Below, piece by piece: positions 46,150-53,859 of a DNA stretch of 64,000 nucleotides (positions within the stretch are counted from its first letter, which is position 1; the number at the start of each line of letters is the position of its first letter). Made by a program: the position numbers and the translations under genes. The notes under the pieces are model-generated. The model searched no databases. It saw only the letters and a list, made by a program, of their open reading frames with translations, and was not told where the DNA came from. This stretch comes from Oceanospirillum sediminis (GTDB lineage Bacteria; Pseudomonadota; Gammaproteobacteria; Pseudomonadales; Halomonadaceae). The stretch covers positions 116,421-180,420 of the forward strand of contig NZ_JACJFM010000008.1 in NCBI RefSeq assembly GCF_014164585.1. Direction: 5' to 3'.

Positions 46150-47097
46150 TCAATGCCGCATAGATACGGCCTGACTGGTTTCATCCGGCTTAGCCATTCT
46201 CAGATCACGGGGCAACTCGCCATAACAACGCTGACAGTTAAACTGAATGTCTGATCCGTCTTCCGCAATAAACCGCAACCGTAACCAGCGGCCATCGTCG
46301 GCGTACCAGACCCAGGTATCTTTCAGATCGCCGGTATATTCATAACGGGTGGCATCAACCTGCTGTAACCCATCAAACACCGGCTCACGCCCTGTCGCCT
46401 GCAGACTGATCTGATTTTCACGGCCGCTTAATGAGTTAAATAGCCGGGTTTCGCCGACAATAGCAGCATTGTAATGGTTGCTCAGCGCTATCGGCCCGTT
46501 CAGTGAATAAGAGCCATTCAGGCCTTCCACCTTATACAGCACGCGGGCTGATTCGGCTCGACGCTGATCATTGTCCGAAGAGGATGCATCCGCTGTCTGG
46601 CTGATCGCCGATAACAGCATATGATTACGCTCTTCATCCCCATTACGATCAATCCGACTTTCAAAGGCTGTCAGCCAGTGATAATGCCAGTGTTCCGTTG
46701 CCTGATAGCGAAAACGGTAGCTGAACAACAGCAGCAGATTAAACTTCATCTGCATATCAGCTTTCACCTGCCAGCGCTCTGGCTTACCTTCGAACGTCAT
46801 CAGATAACGCCCGACCTCTTTACCATTGCGGGTAATGATAAAGTCCAGGCCCGGTCCATACAGGGATTGCCAGTGAGTCAGATTCTGGAAACGACCACTT
46901 TTTCCTTGTGGAGCAGATACGAAATGCTGCGACAATCGCTGTAGTAATTCCGGTTCGGGAGTTTGCCAGGCATCAACAACCTGAGCAGAGGCCCGGCTCA
47001 TCCAGGCGGTAGCCATCAGAACGACGCATGTCAAAAAGACAGAGCGGGTCAAAAAAACAGAGCGGGCCAGAAAGACAGAGCGGACCAGAAACAACAT
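46150..47097 (-). CDS. DUF6134-like exported protein with N-terminal hexapeptide repeats
   Basis: A 315-residue exported protein. The N-terminus carries three near-copies of a six-residue unit ('RSVFLA', 'RSVFLT', 'RSVFLT') ahead of the signal-peptide hydrophobic core ending near 'SRASA/QV'. The mature part has 'GLDFIITRNGKEVGRYLMTF', 'MKFNLLLLFSYRFRYQATEHW' and a C-terminal 'FNCQRCYGELP' with a Cys pair, as in DUF6134 proteins. GAGGAGG supports this start, so the repeats are translated. Operon member between DUF3833 and SDR. Confidence 0.82.
   Translation of the reverse strand: MLFLVRSVFLARSVFLTRSVFLTCVVLMATAWMSRASAQVVDAWQTPEPELLQRLSQHFVSAPQGKSGRFQNLTHWQSLYGPGLDFIITRNGKEVGRYLMTFEGKPERWQVKADMQMKFNLLLLFSYRFRYQATEHWHYHWLTAFESRIDRNGDEERNHMLLSAISQTADASSSDNDQRRAESARVLYKVEGLNGSYSLNGPIALSNHYNAAIVGETRLFNSLSGRENQISLQATGREPVFDGLQQVDATRYEYTGDLKDTWVWYADDGRWLRLRFIAEDGSDIQFNCQRCYGELPRDLRMAKPDETSQAVSMRH
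47030..47094. repeat. 18-bp tandem repeat in the DUF6134 gene
   Basis: Three consecutive 18-base units (47030-47047, 47048-47065, 47066-47083), each ending ACAGAGCGG, plus a partial fourth. They encode repeated RSVFL(A/T) units at the extreme N-terminus and differ at only a few positions, suggesting recent slippage. Confidence 0.85.
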
Positions 47098-47106
47098 GAT
47101 GCCTCC

Positions 47107-47685
47107 TCAGGAAATGTCCTGATGATCAGCGCAGAACAGATGATGTGGCATACGCTGAAAACACAGCACCACATCACCGATATGAAACCCCAGTTTGCTG
47201 ACTCTGGCATGCCCTAAAAGACAGCCATTCGGCATAAGGTGCAGACAGTCATCAAACTTAAGAACAACCTCACGATTCCCAGTGATCACTTTCAGGCGGT
47301 ACTGCCAGCTACAGCTTTGCCCGGAAATCAGGCCACTGGCCAGCCCGACAATATCTTCAGCACTGCCCTGATATTGCCCCTCCCCGGTTGGTGTGATCCG
47401 CCAGGTACGTTGCTGATGGCTGCCATCCCGATAGATAAACTCTTCATGCAGTGCCAGATGATCCCCACGCCATACCCCTGTCGCCAGCACCCGGAACTCC
47501 TGCCGGAGATTGCCATAACGATCCCGGAACATTCCCCAGCCAGTGGTTTCTCCCAGGAAGTAATCTTCCAGTCGCAGACGCTCCGGGAACTCCGCACTCA
47601 TTAGCTGTTGTTGCCAGCTCTCTTTTCTTTCCCGGCTGTGAATACCGATGGCGAAGTCACCGGGAAAAGGGTCGGGCACACTCAT
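47107..47685 (-). CDS. DUF3833 family protein
   Basis: A 192-residue protein with the DUF3833 pattern: 'LRLEDYFLGETTGWGMFRDR', 'LHEEFIYRDGSHQQRTWRI', 'GSAEDIVGLASGLISGQSCS' and a final 'KFDDCLHLMPNG' then 'KLGFHIGDVVL'. No signal peptide or lipobox is visible, although many DUF3833 proteins are lipoproteins. Overlaps the end of the CFA-synthase-like gene by four bases (translational coupling). Lipocalin-like fold is presumed; function unknown. Confidence 0.88.
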   Translation of the reverse strand: MSVPDPFPGDFAIGIHSRERKESWQQQLMSAEFPERLRLEDYFLGETTGWGMFRDRYGNLRQEFRVLATGVWRGDHLALHEEFIYRDGSHQQRTWRITPTGEGQYQGSAEDIVGLASGLISGQSCSWQYRLKVITGNREVVLKFDDCLHLMPNGCLLGHARVSKLGFHIGDVVLCFQRMPHHLFCADHQDIS

Positions 47686-48965
47686 CGGGTTGTACCTGCC
47701 GGACGATCTGCGTCTGTTTGATCAGCAGACGGCTTTTGCAGGGTAAACAGATACACATTGATGCTCTGGTGATTAAAGCCACTTTCGCAGTAGCAGAAGT
47801 AATAACGCCATAACCGACGGAAATGTTCATCAAATCCCAGTGGCTGAATATCCGGCCAGGCCTGCTCAAAATTGTTACGCCATTCAAACAGCGTACGAGC
47901 GTAGTCCTGACCAAACGCCTCCTGATCCACCAGAGATAATCCAGCCTGGGATGCCTGAGAAGAAACCACTTCAGGGTTCAGCAACATGCCGCCGGGAAAG
48001 ATATAACGCTGGATAAAATCAGCGTTGTTACGATAGTGATCAAAACGCTGTGGTGCGATGGTGATCACCTGCAAGACCGCCCGACCTCCGGGCAATAAAC
48101 GGTCATATATAGTGTTAAAATAAGTAGGCCAGTGCGCTTCACCAACCGCTTCGATCATCTCTATGGACGCAATACGATCATACTGACCTTTTACTTCACG
48201 ATAATCCGTCAGGCTGGCCATGCCCCGTTGATCCAGCTGCTGATCGGCCAGCCGCTTGCGGGTCCATTCCAGTTGCTCAGAGGACAGTGTAATCCCGTGA
48301 TAATCGGCCTGAGGATGATGCTGTAACAAACGTTCAGCAAAGCCGCCCCAGCCACAACCTATTTCCAGTACCCGGGAATCAGGTTCAGGCTGCAGCAGCT
48401 CCAGAATACGGTCGTATTTATTCTGCTGTGCCTGGTACAGACTTTCGCCCGGCTCTCGATACAGGCCGGAAGAATAGCTCATAGTGCTATCCAGCCACTG
48501 CTTATAGAAATCATTGCCCAGGTCATAATGCGCCTGAATATTACGGCGACTGCCTTTCAGAGTATTATCATTCAGCCGGTGTAATATACGGTGCAGCCAG
48601 CGCCCGGTACCGCTGCCGGAAAAGACGCTTTCCAGCTTATGCTCATTGCTTAATGCCCACTCCGTCACCAGTGACAGATCCGGTGTATCCCAGTCACCAG
48701 CTACATAAGCTTCGCCCCAGCCCAGCACCCCGGAAAACACTGCTTTTCTGATCGCTGAAGTGCTTTTCAGCTCAATCGTAGGTGCCGGAATATCTTCCTG
48801 TGCTTCTCCCAGGGTAATCAGAACAGAACCCGGCAGAATCAGACTGATACGACTGACACCGGCCAGACGCAGTTTATTCAGTAACCAGCGCCAGAGTGGA
48901 TGACGAATCTGATCAACCGACGCCATAGTCTTCAGGGGACGATTCAGAGTTGTGCGGGATAACAT
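47682..48965 (-). CDS. cfa: Cyclopropane-fatty-acyl-phospholipid synthase-like methyltransferase
   Basis: A 427-residue class I SAM methyltransferase of the CFA family. The N-terminal lipid-binding part is followed by 'HYDLGNDFYKQWLDSTMSYS', SAM motif 'VLEIGCGWGGFAERLLQHH', 'ITLSSEQLEWTRKR', 'SIEMIEAVGEAHWPTYF' and 'QRYIFPGGMLLN'. Acts on double bonds of phospholipid acyl chains. In sigma-ChrR regulons of alphaproteobacteria related enzymes make methylated or furan fatty acids in response to singlet oxygen. GAGGAAT precedes the ATG. Not necessarily a true cyclopropane synthase. Confidence 0.94.
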   Translation of the reverse strand: MLSRTTLNRPLKTMASVDQIRHPLWRWLLNKLRLAGVSRISLILPGSVLITLGEAQEDIPAPTIELKSTSAIRKAVFSGVLGWGEAYVAGDWDTPDLSLVTEWALSNEHKLESVFSGSGTGRWLHRILHRLNDNTLKGSRRNIQAHYDLGNDFYKQWLDSTMSYSSGLYREPGESLYQAQQNKYDRILELLQPEPDSRVLEIGCGWGGFAERLLQHHPQADYHGITLSSEQLEWTRKRLADQQLDQRGMASLTDYREVKGQYDRIASIEMIEAVGEAHWPTYFNTIYDRLLPGGRAVLQVITIAPQRFDHYRNNADFIQRYIFPGGMLLNPEVVSSQASQAGLSLVDQEAFGQDYARTLFEWRNNFEQAWPDIQPLGFDEHFRRLWRYYFCYCESGFNHQSINVYLFTLQKPSADQTDADRPAGTTR

Positions 48966-48968
48966 AAA

Positions 48969-49799
48969 TTATTCCTCTTCAGATGAGAGCGCCAGAGGCT
49001 GGCCTTTACTGGTCAGAGCCGGTTTACGGAACTGGTGACGGCTGATATAAGGGACTTTTTTCAGCCAGAGCTGTAACGCTTCCCAATGAATACCCAGTAT
49101 CACTTTGTAGGTAAAAAACGGACGTTTCAGGCATAACCGCATAAGCCCTTTCGCCGTAAGCGGACTGCTTTTTCCGGTCAGAGTGGCATTCAACAGCAAG
49201 CCCTCTGGATCTTCCTGACGGATCAGCACCTTAAGACGCTCATCCGGGCGATGAATACGGAAACGATACTGACAGCTCAGATTGATAAACGGGCTGACAA
49301 AGAACAGTTTATCGGCCTGATGACGCAGCTGCTGCTCACCGTTCTCATGGGTGAAGGGCTCGGCATCCACCGCATAAATATGCTTTTCACCAAAGGTGTT
49401 ACTGACCTGATACAAGGTGGCATACAGATGATCATCTGCGTCATAACAGAAGAAGATACACAGAGGATTAAAGCTGTAGCCCAGATTTCTGGGCATACAT
49501 AACAACTCAATCCTGACAGCAGAGGGCATATTCTGCTGGCTCAGTAGCCACTGGGCATGTTGTTTCAGATCATGCTGCCCATCAATGACATAATCTTTGT
49601 CATAGACACTGAACAATCCGGCCCGGTTATAGCTGAAACCGGTCAGCTCCTGATCCAGTCGCTCCAGCTCATCCAGATCCAGCAGAAAGCTGCCCACCCG
49701 ATAGGTGAAGCGATGGACGCTGGGTCGGAATCGGTGATGCATCACCGTGCTGTAATACAGACGACTGTTAAGGCCTGAAGAAACATGATCCCCGGACAT
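48969..49799 (-). CDS. DUF1365 family protein
   Basis: A 276-residue protein with hallmark 'YYSTVMHHRFRPSVHRFTYR' at the N-terminus, 'IELLCMPRNLGYSFNPLCIF' and 'HIYAVDAEPF', then 'DKLFFVSPFINLSCQYRF'. DUF1365 genes are nearly always next to CFA-synthase-like and flavin amine oxidase genes; it may supply a step in acyl-chain modification, unproven. AAGGAG gives a strong start. Three bases separate its stop from the CFA gene start. Confidence 0.93.
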   Translation of the reverse strand: MSGDHVSSGLNSRLYYSTVMHHRFRPSVHRFTYRVGSFLLDLDELERLDQELTGFSYNRAGLFSVYDKDYVIDGQHDLKQHAQWLLSQQNMPSAVRIELLCMPRNLGYSFNPLCIFFCYDADDHLYATLYQVSNTFGEKHIYAVDAEPFTHENGEQQLRHQADKLFFVSPFINLSCQYRFRIHRPDERLKVLIRQEDPEGLLLNATLTGKSSPLTAKGLMRLCLKRPFFTYKVILGIHWEALQLWLKKVPYISRHQFRKPALTSKGQPLALSSEEE

Positions 49800-49823
49800 A
49801 ATTCACTCCTTATCCTGCCGTCG

Positions 49824-51215
49824 TTATCCCGTATGCTGAGGCGCATGAGCGGCCTCAGGCACTGGGTGCGACGCTTCCGTATCGGCCTTATCTGCCGCCA
49901 GACCAGGCCAGTGGATACGGCCGGATTCCTCTGCTACATTCCATGGACGACGGGGAGCCCCCATCGCTTCCGCCACCGCCAGGCCCGATTGCAGACCGTC
50001 TTCATGGAAGCCGTAACCAAAATAGCTGCCACAGAACCAGGTTCTGTGCTGCCCCTGCAGTTTATGCAACTCCAGCTGTGCAGCAATCGCTTCGCGGCTG
50101 AAGACCGGATGATCGTAGAGGAAGCTGCAGTGGATACTGCCTTCTTCCGGCTCTACTGGTGGATTCAGAGTCACAATCAGAGGTTGCTCAGTGGCCAGTG
50201 GCTGCAACAGATTCATCCAGTAACTGACCGCCAGCTGATCTTTATTCTGGCCTTGTGGATCAGACAGATAGTTCCAGCTGGACCAGACTTTACGGTTTTT
50301 CGGCATCAACCGGGTATCGCTGTGCAGGATGGCCCGGTTTCTCTGATAGCTGAAAGCCCCCAGCAGGTGCTGCTCCTGCTCCGTCGCATTGGATAATAGC
50401 GCCAGCGCCTGATCGGCATGACAGGCCAGTACCACGTCATCAAAATCTCTGTGTTCACCCCGGCTATCGATCAGCTCAACATGGCTGTCATGACGGATAA
50501 TCTGCCGTACACCCCGGTTACAGATGGTTGCAGGCTGGATCTGATTGATCAGTTTACGCACATATTCCCGGCTGCCACCTTTCACTGTATGCCACTGAGG
50601 GCGATCATTCACCTGTAACAGACCATGGTTCTGACAGAAGCGCAGAAAGCTCAGCGCAGGATAATCAAGCATTTCGCTAGCGGGAGTAGACCAGATCGCC
50701 GCTCCCATAGGCACCAGATGCAGATCTCTTAACTCATCGGAGAAGCGATACTGTTTCAGCAGCTCTCCCAGTGTCATCTGCTCTGAAATCTGCTCAGGCC
50801 AGTGTTCACATTGCCGATAGAAACGCAGAATATCCAGCAGCATACGCCAGATACGAGGATTAACAATATTGCTGAACGAGGAAAAAATGCCCCCCAGACC
50901 ATTACCGTTGTATTCCGTTTTACCGCCCTCAGCAGAGACCGCAAACGACATATCGGTAGCCACCGTGTCCACTTTCAGATAATCAAACAGCGCCGTCAGA
51001 TTAGGGTAATTCACTGGGTTATAAACGATAAAACCGGTATCCACCGGGATATGACCGTCCTGTGTTTTTGCCACTACAGTATTAGAATGACCACCAAAAC
51101 GATCATCTTTTTCAAACAGGGTTACCGAGTATTTCTGACTCAGTAGCCAGGCGGCTGACAAACCGGAAATTCCGGAGCCAACCACCGCAATATGTTTATC
51201 AGCAGGTATATTCAT
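49824..51215 (-). CDS. FAD-dependent amine-oxidase-like protein, first gene of operon
   Basis: A 463-residue flavoprotein: Rossmann 'IAVVGSGISGLSAAWLLSQK' at residues 9-28, second dinucleotide contact 'LFEKDDRFGGHSNTV', and C-terminal 'TWFCGSYFGYGFHEDGLQSG' contacting FAD. It belongs to the NAD/FAD-binding proteins of CFA-linked clusters, thought to oxidise or desaturate acyl chains. AAGGCACACATT precedes the ATG. An ECF-type promoter lies at 51254-51279, making it the head of a seven-gene operon. Confidence 0.93.
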   Translation of the reverse strand: MNIPADKHIAVVGSGISGLSAAWLLSQKYSVTLFEKDDRFGGHSNTVVAKTQDGHIPVDTGFIVYNPVNYPNLTALFDYLKVDTVATDMSFAVSAEGGKTEYNGNGLGGIFSSFSNIVNPRIWRMLLDILRFYRQCEHWPEQISEQMTLGELLKQYRFSDELRDLHLVPMGAAIWSTPASEMLDYPALSFLRFCQNHGLLQVNDRPQWHTVKGGSREYVRKLINQIQPATICNRGVRQIIRHDSHVELIDSRGEHRDFDDVVLACHADQALALLSNATEQEQHLLGAFSYQRNRAILHSDTRLMPKNRKVWSSWNYLSDPQGQNKDQLAVSYWMNLLQPLATEQPLIVTLNPPVEPEEGSIHCSFLYDHPVFSREAIAAQLELHKLQGQHRTWFCGSYFGYGFHEDGLQSGLAVAEAMGAPRRPWNVAEESGRIHWPGLAADKADTEASHPVPEAAHAPQHTG

Positions 51216-51253
51216 AATGTGTGCCTTATAGCTGATGTTTCTTTGGGCCTCTC

Positions 51254-51279
51254 TACGGGGTACTGAAATAAACAGATCA
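51254..51279 (-). promoter_or_regulatory. ECF (ChrR-partner) promoter of the lipid operon
   Basis: On the minus strand TGATCT, exactly 16 bases, then CGTA, located 39 bases upstream of the amine-oxidase start. The same architecture occurs in the opposite direction at 51345-51370. The motif matches that known for ChrR-controlled ECF11-type sigma factors. Confidence 0.8.
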
Positions 51280-51344
51280 CATTCCGCAGGGCTTTACCGG
51301 TTGGCAGCTTCTGCCAGATGGTTGCCCGATAGCGACACCGGATG

Positions 51345-51370
51345 TGATCCGGACAGCTCTCAATCTCGTA
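51345..51370 (+). promoter_or_regulatory. Autoregulated ECF promoter of sigma-chrR
   Basis: TGATCC, exactly 16 bases, then CGTA, 29 bases before the sigma-factor ATG. Identical spacing to the divergent promoter at 51254-51279, indicating that the sigma factor drives both directions. Confidence 0.82.
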
Positions 51371-51398
51371 TTCAGGAGCAGACCACAGGAGATACAGG

Positions 51399-51974
51399 AT
51401 GGAAAAAGTGAAATCGGTTTCAGCAAACTGGAACCAGGTACTGACTGAGATAGCCCGGCATCAGGACCGGCAACAGTTCGCACGCCTGTATGAGTACTTT
51501 GCTCCCAGAGTGAAAACTTACCTGCTGAGATTTACTGCCTCAGAAGCTCAGGCTGAAGAACTGGCACAGGAAGCACTGTTACAGGTCTGGCGCAAAGCCA
51601 GCAAGTACCACGCTGACAAAGCGGCCGCCTCAACCTGGATATTCTGTATTGCCAGAAATCTGTTTATTGATCAGCAGCGCTCCGGTAAAGGACAACTGGA
51701 ACAACGAACGGACTCTTATCACGAGCATGAACAGTTGCTCAACGACAGAGCACAGGAGGTCGATTATGATCACAGAGCGTCTGTCAGAACCCTGGATCAG
51801 GCGATAAAAGAGTTACCCATTATGCAGGCTCAGCTTGTTTATAAATCGTACTTTGAAGGCAAAAGTCACAGCGAAATAGCTGGCGATCTGGATATACCTA
51901 TCGGCAGTGTTAAATCAGGGCTGCGCCTGGCGTTTAAGAAGTTGCGCGCATTCACCGGAGTGGAGGACGTATAA
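51399..51974 (+). CDS. ECF RNA polymerase sigma factor (ECF11/RpoE-ChrR type)
   Basis: A 191-residue sigma factor. Region 2 is 'FARLYEYFAPRVKTYLLRFT' to 'AEELAQEALLQVWRKASKY' and 'AASTWIFCIARNLFIDQQR'; region 4 is 'LPIMQAQLVYKSYFEGKSHS' and 'IPIGSVKSGLRLAFKKLR'. It is followed with overlap by its ChrR-type anti-sigma factor. In Rhodobacter the cognate pair responds to singlet oxygen. AGGAG before the ATG; promoter with its own recognition motif upstream. Confidence 0.95.
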   Translation: MEKVKSVSANWNQVLTEIARHQDRQQFARLYEYFAPRVKTYLLRFTASEAQAEELAQEALLQVWRKASKYHADKAAASTWIFCIARNLFIDQQRSGKGQLEQRTDSYHEHEQLLNDRAQEVDYDHRASVRTLDQAIKELPIMQAQLVYKSYFEGKSHSEIAGDLDIPIGSVKSGLRLAFKKLRAFTGVEDV

Positions 51975-52684
51975 TGCCTAAACATCACCCAGATGAAGCC
52001 ACTCTGCTTAGTTATGCCGCCGGAAGTCTTACATCCGGTGCTCGTCTGTTAATGGAATGTCACCTGGCACGTTGTGAGCACTGCCAGGCAAGAGTCAGAG
52101 AAGCTGAGCAGCTTGGTGGTCAGTTATTGGAAACCCTGCAGATTAGTCCTATGGCTGCGATGTCAGAGCAGGCACTGTTTGCTCTGCTGGACGAACCAGA
52201 AAACCAGCCAGAACAATCCGATGTTAAAAACAGGCCGGTCAGTGCATCTGACGGCCGGTCTTATGACGTATCTGATAAGCAAGAGCAGAAACCAGACTGG
52301 TTACCGGAGTGGGCAAATGCCCTGCTACCCTGGGTCAATAAAGACACCAGCTGGCAACGTGTAGCGCCAGGTATCAGTCAGATCCGGCTACAGGATGATA
52401 GTTTTTCCAGAGATAAAGCCGTACGCCTGTTAAGAATTGCACCGGGAACCTGTATGCCAGGTCATGGTCATAGTGGTAGTGAGCTGACACTGATTCTTCA
52501 GGGATCATACAGTGATGAAACCGGTCGCTTCTGCGAAGGGGATGTAGCGGACCTTGATCCGGATATTAAACATCAGCCCATTGCAGACCGGGATCAGGAC
52601 TGTATTTGTCTGATAGTCACCGATGCTCCGTTGCGGTTTGATGGCTGGGTCCCCAGACTGATGCAACCGTTTTTTGGTTTGTAA
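51974..52684 (+). CDS. chrR: ChrR-type zinc anti-sigma factor with cupin domain
   Basis: A 236-residue protein. The N-terminal anti-sigma domain has zinc ligands His 5, His 30, Cys 34 and Cys 37 ('ECHLARCEHC'), the same spacing as R. sphaeroides ChrR. The C-terminal cupin (about 130-230) has 'MPGHGHSGSELTLILQGSY' and 'GDVADLDPDIKHQP' with His/Glu metal ligands. It holds the sigma factor until oxidative stress. Start overlaps the sigma stop (TAATG). A Glu/Ser-rich linker of about 45 residues separates the domains. Confidence 0.95.
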   Translation: MPKHHPDEATLLSYAAGSLTSGARLLMECHLARCEHCQARVREAEQLGGQLLETLQISPMAAMSEQALFALLDEPENQPEQSDVKNRPVSASDGRSYDVSDKQEQKPDWLPEWANALLPWVNKDTSWQRVAPGISQIRLQDDSFSRDKAVRLLRIAPGTCMPGHGHSGSELTLILQGSYSDETGRFCEGDVADLDPDIKHQPIADRDQDCICLIVTDAPLRFDGWVPRLMQPFFGL

Positions 52685-53076
52685 TGGCTGTGGATCTGAG
52701 ATCTGAGATCCGGGTCAGAAGCAGATCTTAACGTTCCTTAGCATGTGATTATCCGAAATATCATCTGGATACCGGCGTTAATCGCCGGTTTTTTGTTTTA
52801 ATCAGAAGATTAAAAACGCTTGATTTTAACGGCACTCTGCTCTATCACTGAATAGTGATAACAGGACTGAATGTTTCTGCAACAAGGTTTATTTATCAGC
52901 TATCCATAAGGTGTTGTTCTACACAGGCAGAACCTGCTGTGACAAAACGTTACCTATAAGTAGTATCCCTGATACATATCCTGAAAAATACAGGAGTATG
53001 ATACAGAGAGACTACAAGGCCGATATAAAAACAGTCCTGATATACAACCGCCCTGATAGAATTATAAGGATATCCT
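52685..53076. other. Intergenic region chrR to FAH gene
   Basis: 392 bases. It holds the chrR terminator at 52771-52799 and presumably the promoter of the FAH-family gene. A 63-codon frame at 52911 runs into the downstream gene and has no ribosome site or family resemblance, so it is not called. Confidence 0.6.
52771..52799 (+). terminator. Terminator of sigma-chrR operon
   Basis: ACCGGCG-TTAAT-CGCCGGT followed by TTTTTGTTTT; a compact textbook intrinsic terminator. Confidence 0.92.
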
Positions 53077-53754
53077 ATGCCTTACCAACTGCAATGGTAT
53101 GACGGCAAGCCAACTCCCTGGCATGCCGGAAAAGTTGTTTGTGTGGGTCGTAACTATGCAGACCATGCCAAGGAACTGAACAACCCTATCCCGGATAAAC
53201 CGCTGCTGTTTATCAAACCCTCTACGGCTATTGCAGATATTGAACAGCCCCTGACATTGCCCTCCGGCCAGGGTGAAGTCCATTATGAAGCTGAAATCGC
53301 CCTGCTGGTGGGTGAAACCATTCGTAATGTGTCACCTCAGGAGGCCCTGAAAAATATGGTCGGTGCCGGTATTGCACTGGATCTGACCCTGAGAGACCTG
53401 CAGTCTGAACTGAAACAGAAAGGGCATCCATGGGAAATTGCTAAAGCATTTGATGGTTCTGCACCTCTGTCAGGCTTTGTCCCTTGCGAGACGATGGGCG
53501 AAGAGCCTGTCGGCATTGAACTGATCATTAATGGCGAAACCCGCCAGAAAGGTTTCTCGGATCTGATGCTGACCCCGATTGCAGAGCTGATCAGCTATAT
53601 CAGCCATATCTTCACCCTGGAACCGGGAGATATTATTCTGACCGGCACCCCAGCCGGAGTAGGCCCTCTGAACCCCGGTGATAAATACAGCATGCACCTG
53701 CTGGGTAAGGATGGCGAAGCCCGTCATTCTGTAACAGGTTGTGTACAAGTCTGA
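53077..53754 (+). CDS. Fumarylacetoacetate hydrolase family protein (YcgM-like)
   Basis: A 225-residue FAH-fold enzyme: 'KVVCVGRNYADHAKELNN', 'LPSGQGEVHYEAEIALLVG' with the metal-binding Glu residues, 'TLRDLQSELKQKGHPWEIAK', and 'GDIILTGTPAGVGPLNPGD'. These enzymes act as acylpyruvate hydrolases or oxaloacetate tautomerase/decarboxylase. AAGGATAT before the ATG. Its terminator overlaps the upstream part of the next gene's open frame. Confidence 0.93.
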   Translation: MPYQLQWYDGKPTPWHAGKVVCVGRNYADHAKELNNPIPDKPLLFIKPSTAIADIEQPLTLPSGQGEVHYEAEIALLVGETIRNVSPQEALKNMVGAGIALDLTLRDLQSELKQKGHPWEIAKAFDGSAPLSGFVPCETMGEEPVGIELIINGETRQKGFSDLMLTPIAELISYISHIFTLEPGDIILTGTPAGVGPLNPGDKYSMHLLGKDGEARHSVTGCVQV

Positions 53755-53777
53755 TATACATCAAGCGAAATGAAATC

Positions 53778-53814
53778 AAACCCTTACAGTGCTGGCCGTA
53801 AGGGTTTTTCTTTT
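53778..53814 (+). terminator. Terminator of FAH-family gene
   Basis: CCCTTAC pairs with GTAAGGG over a 10-base loop, preceded by an A-run and followed by TTTTTCTTTT. It lies inside the longest open frame of the HD-GYP gene, which argues that translation of that gene starts downstream. Confidence 0.88.
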
Positions 53815-53859
53815 ATATTCATTGAGGTCTTGCTTTTTTCTGATACAGAGGAAGACTTT

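Noticed and set aside
52911..53102. 63-codon frame upstream of the FAH-family gene
   Set aside because: No ribosome site, overlaps the start of a clear gene, and composition is not protein-like.
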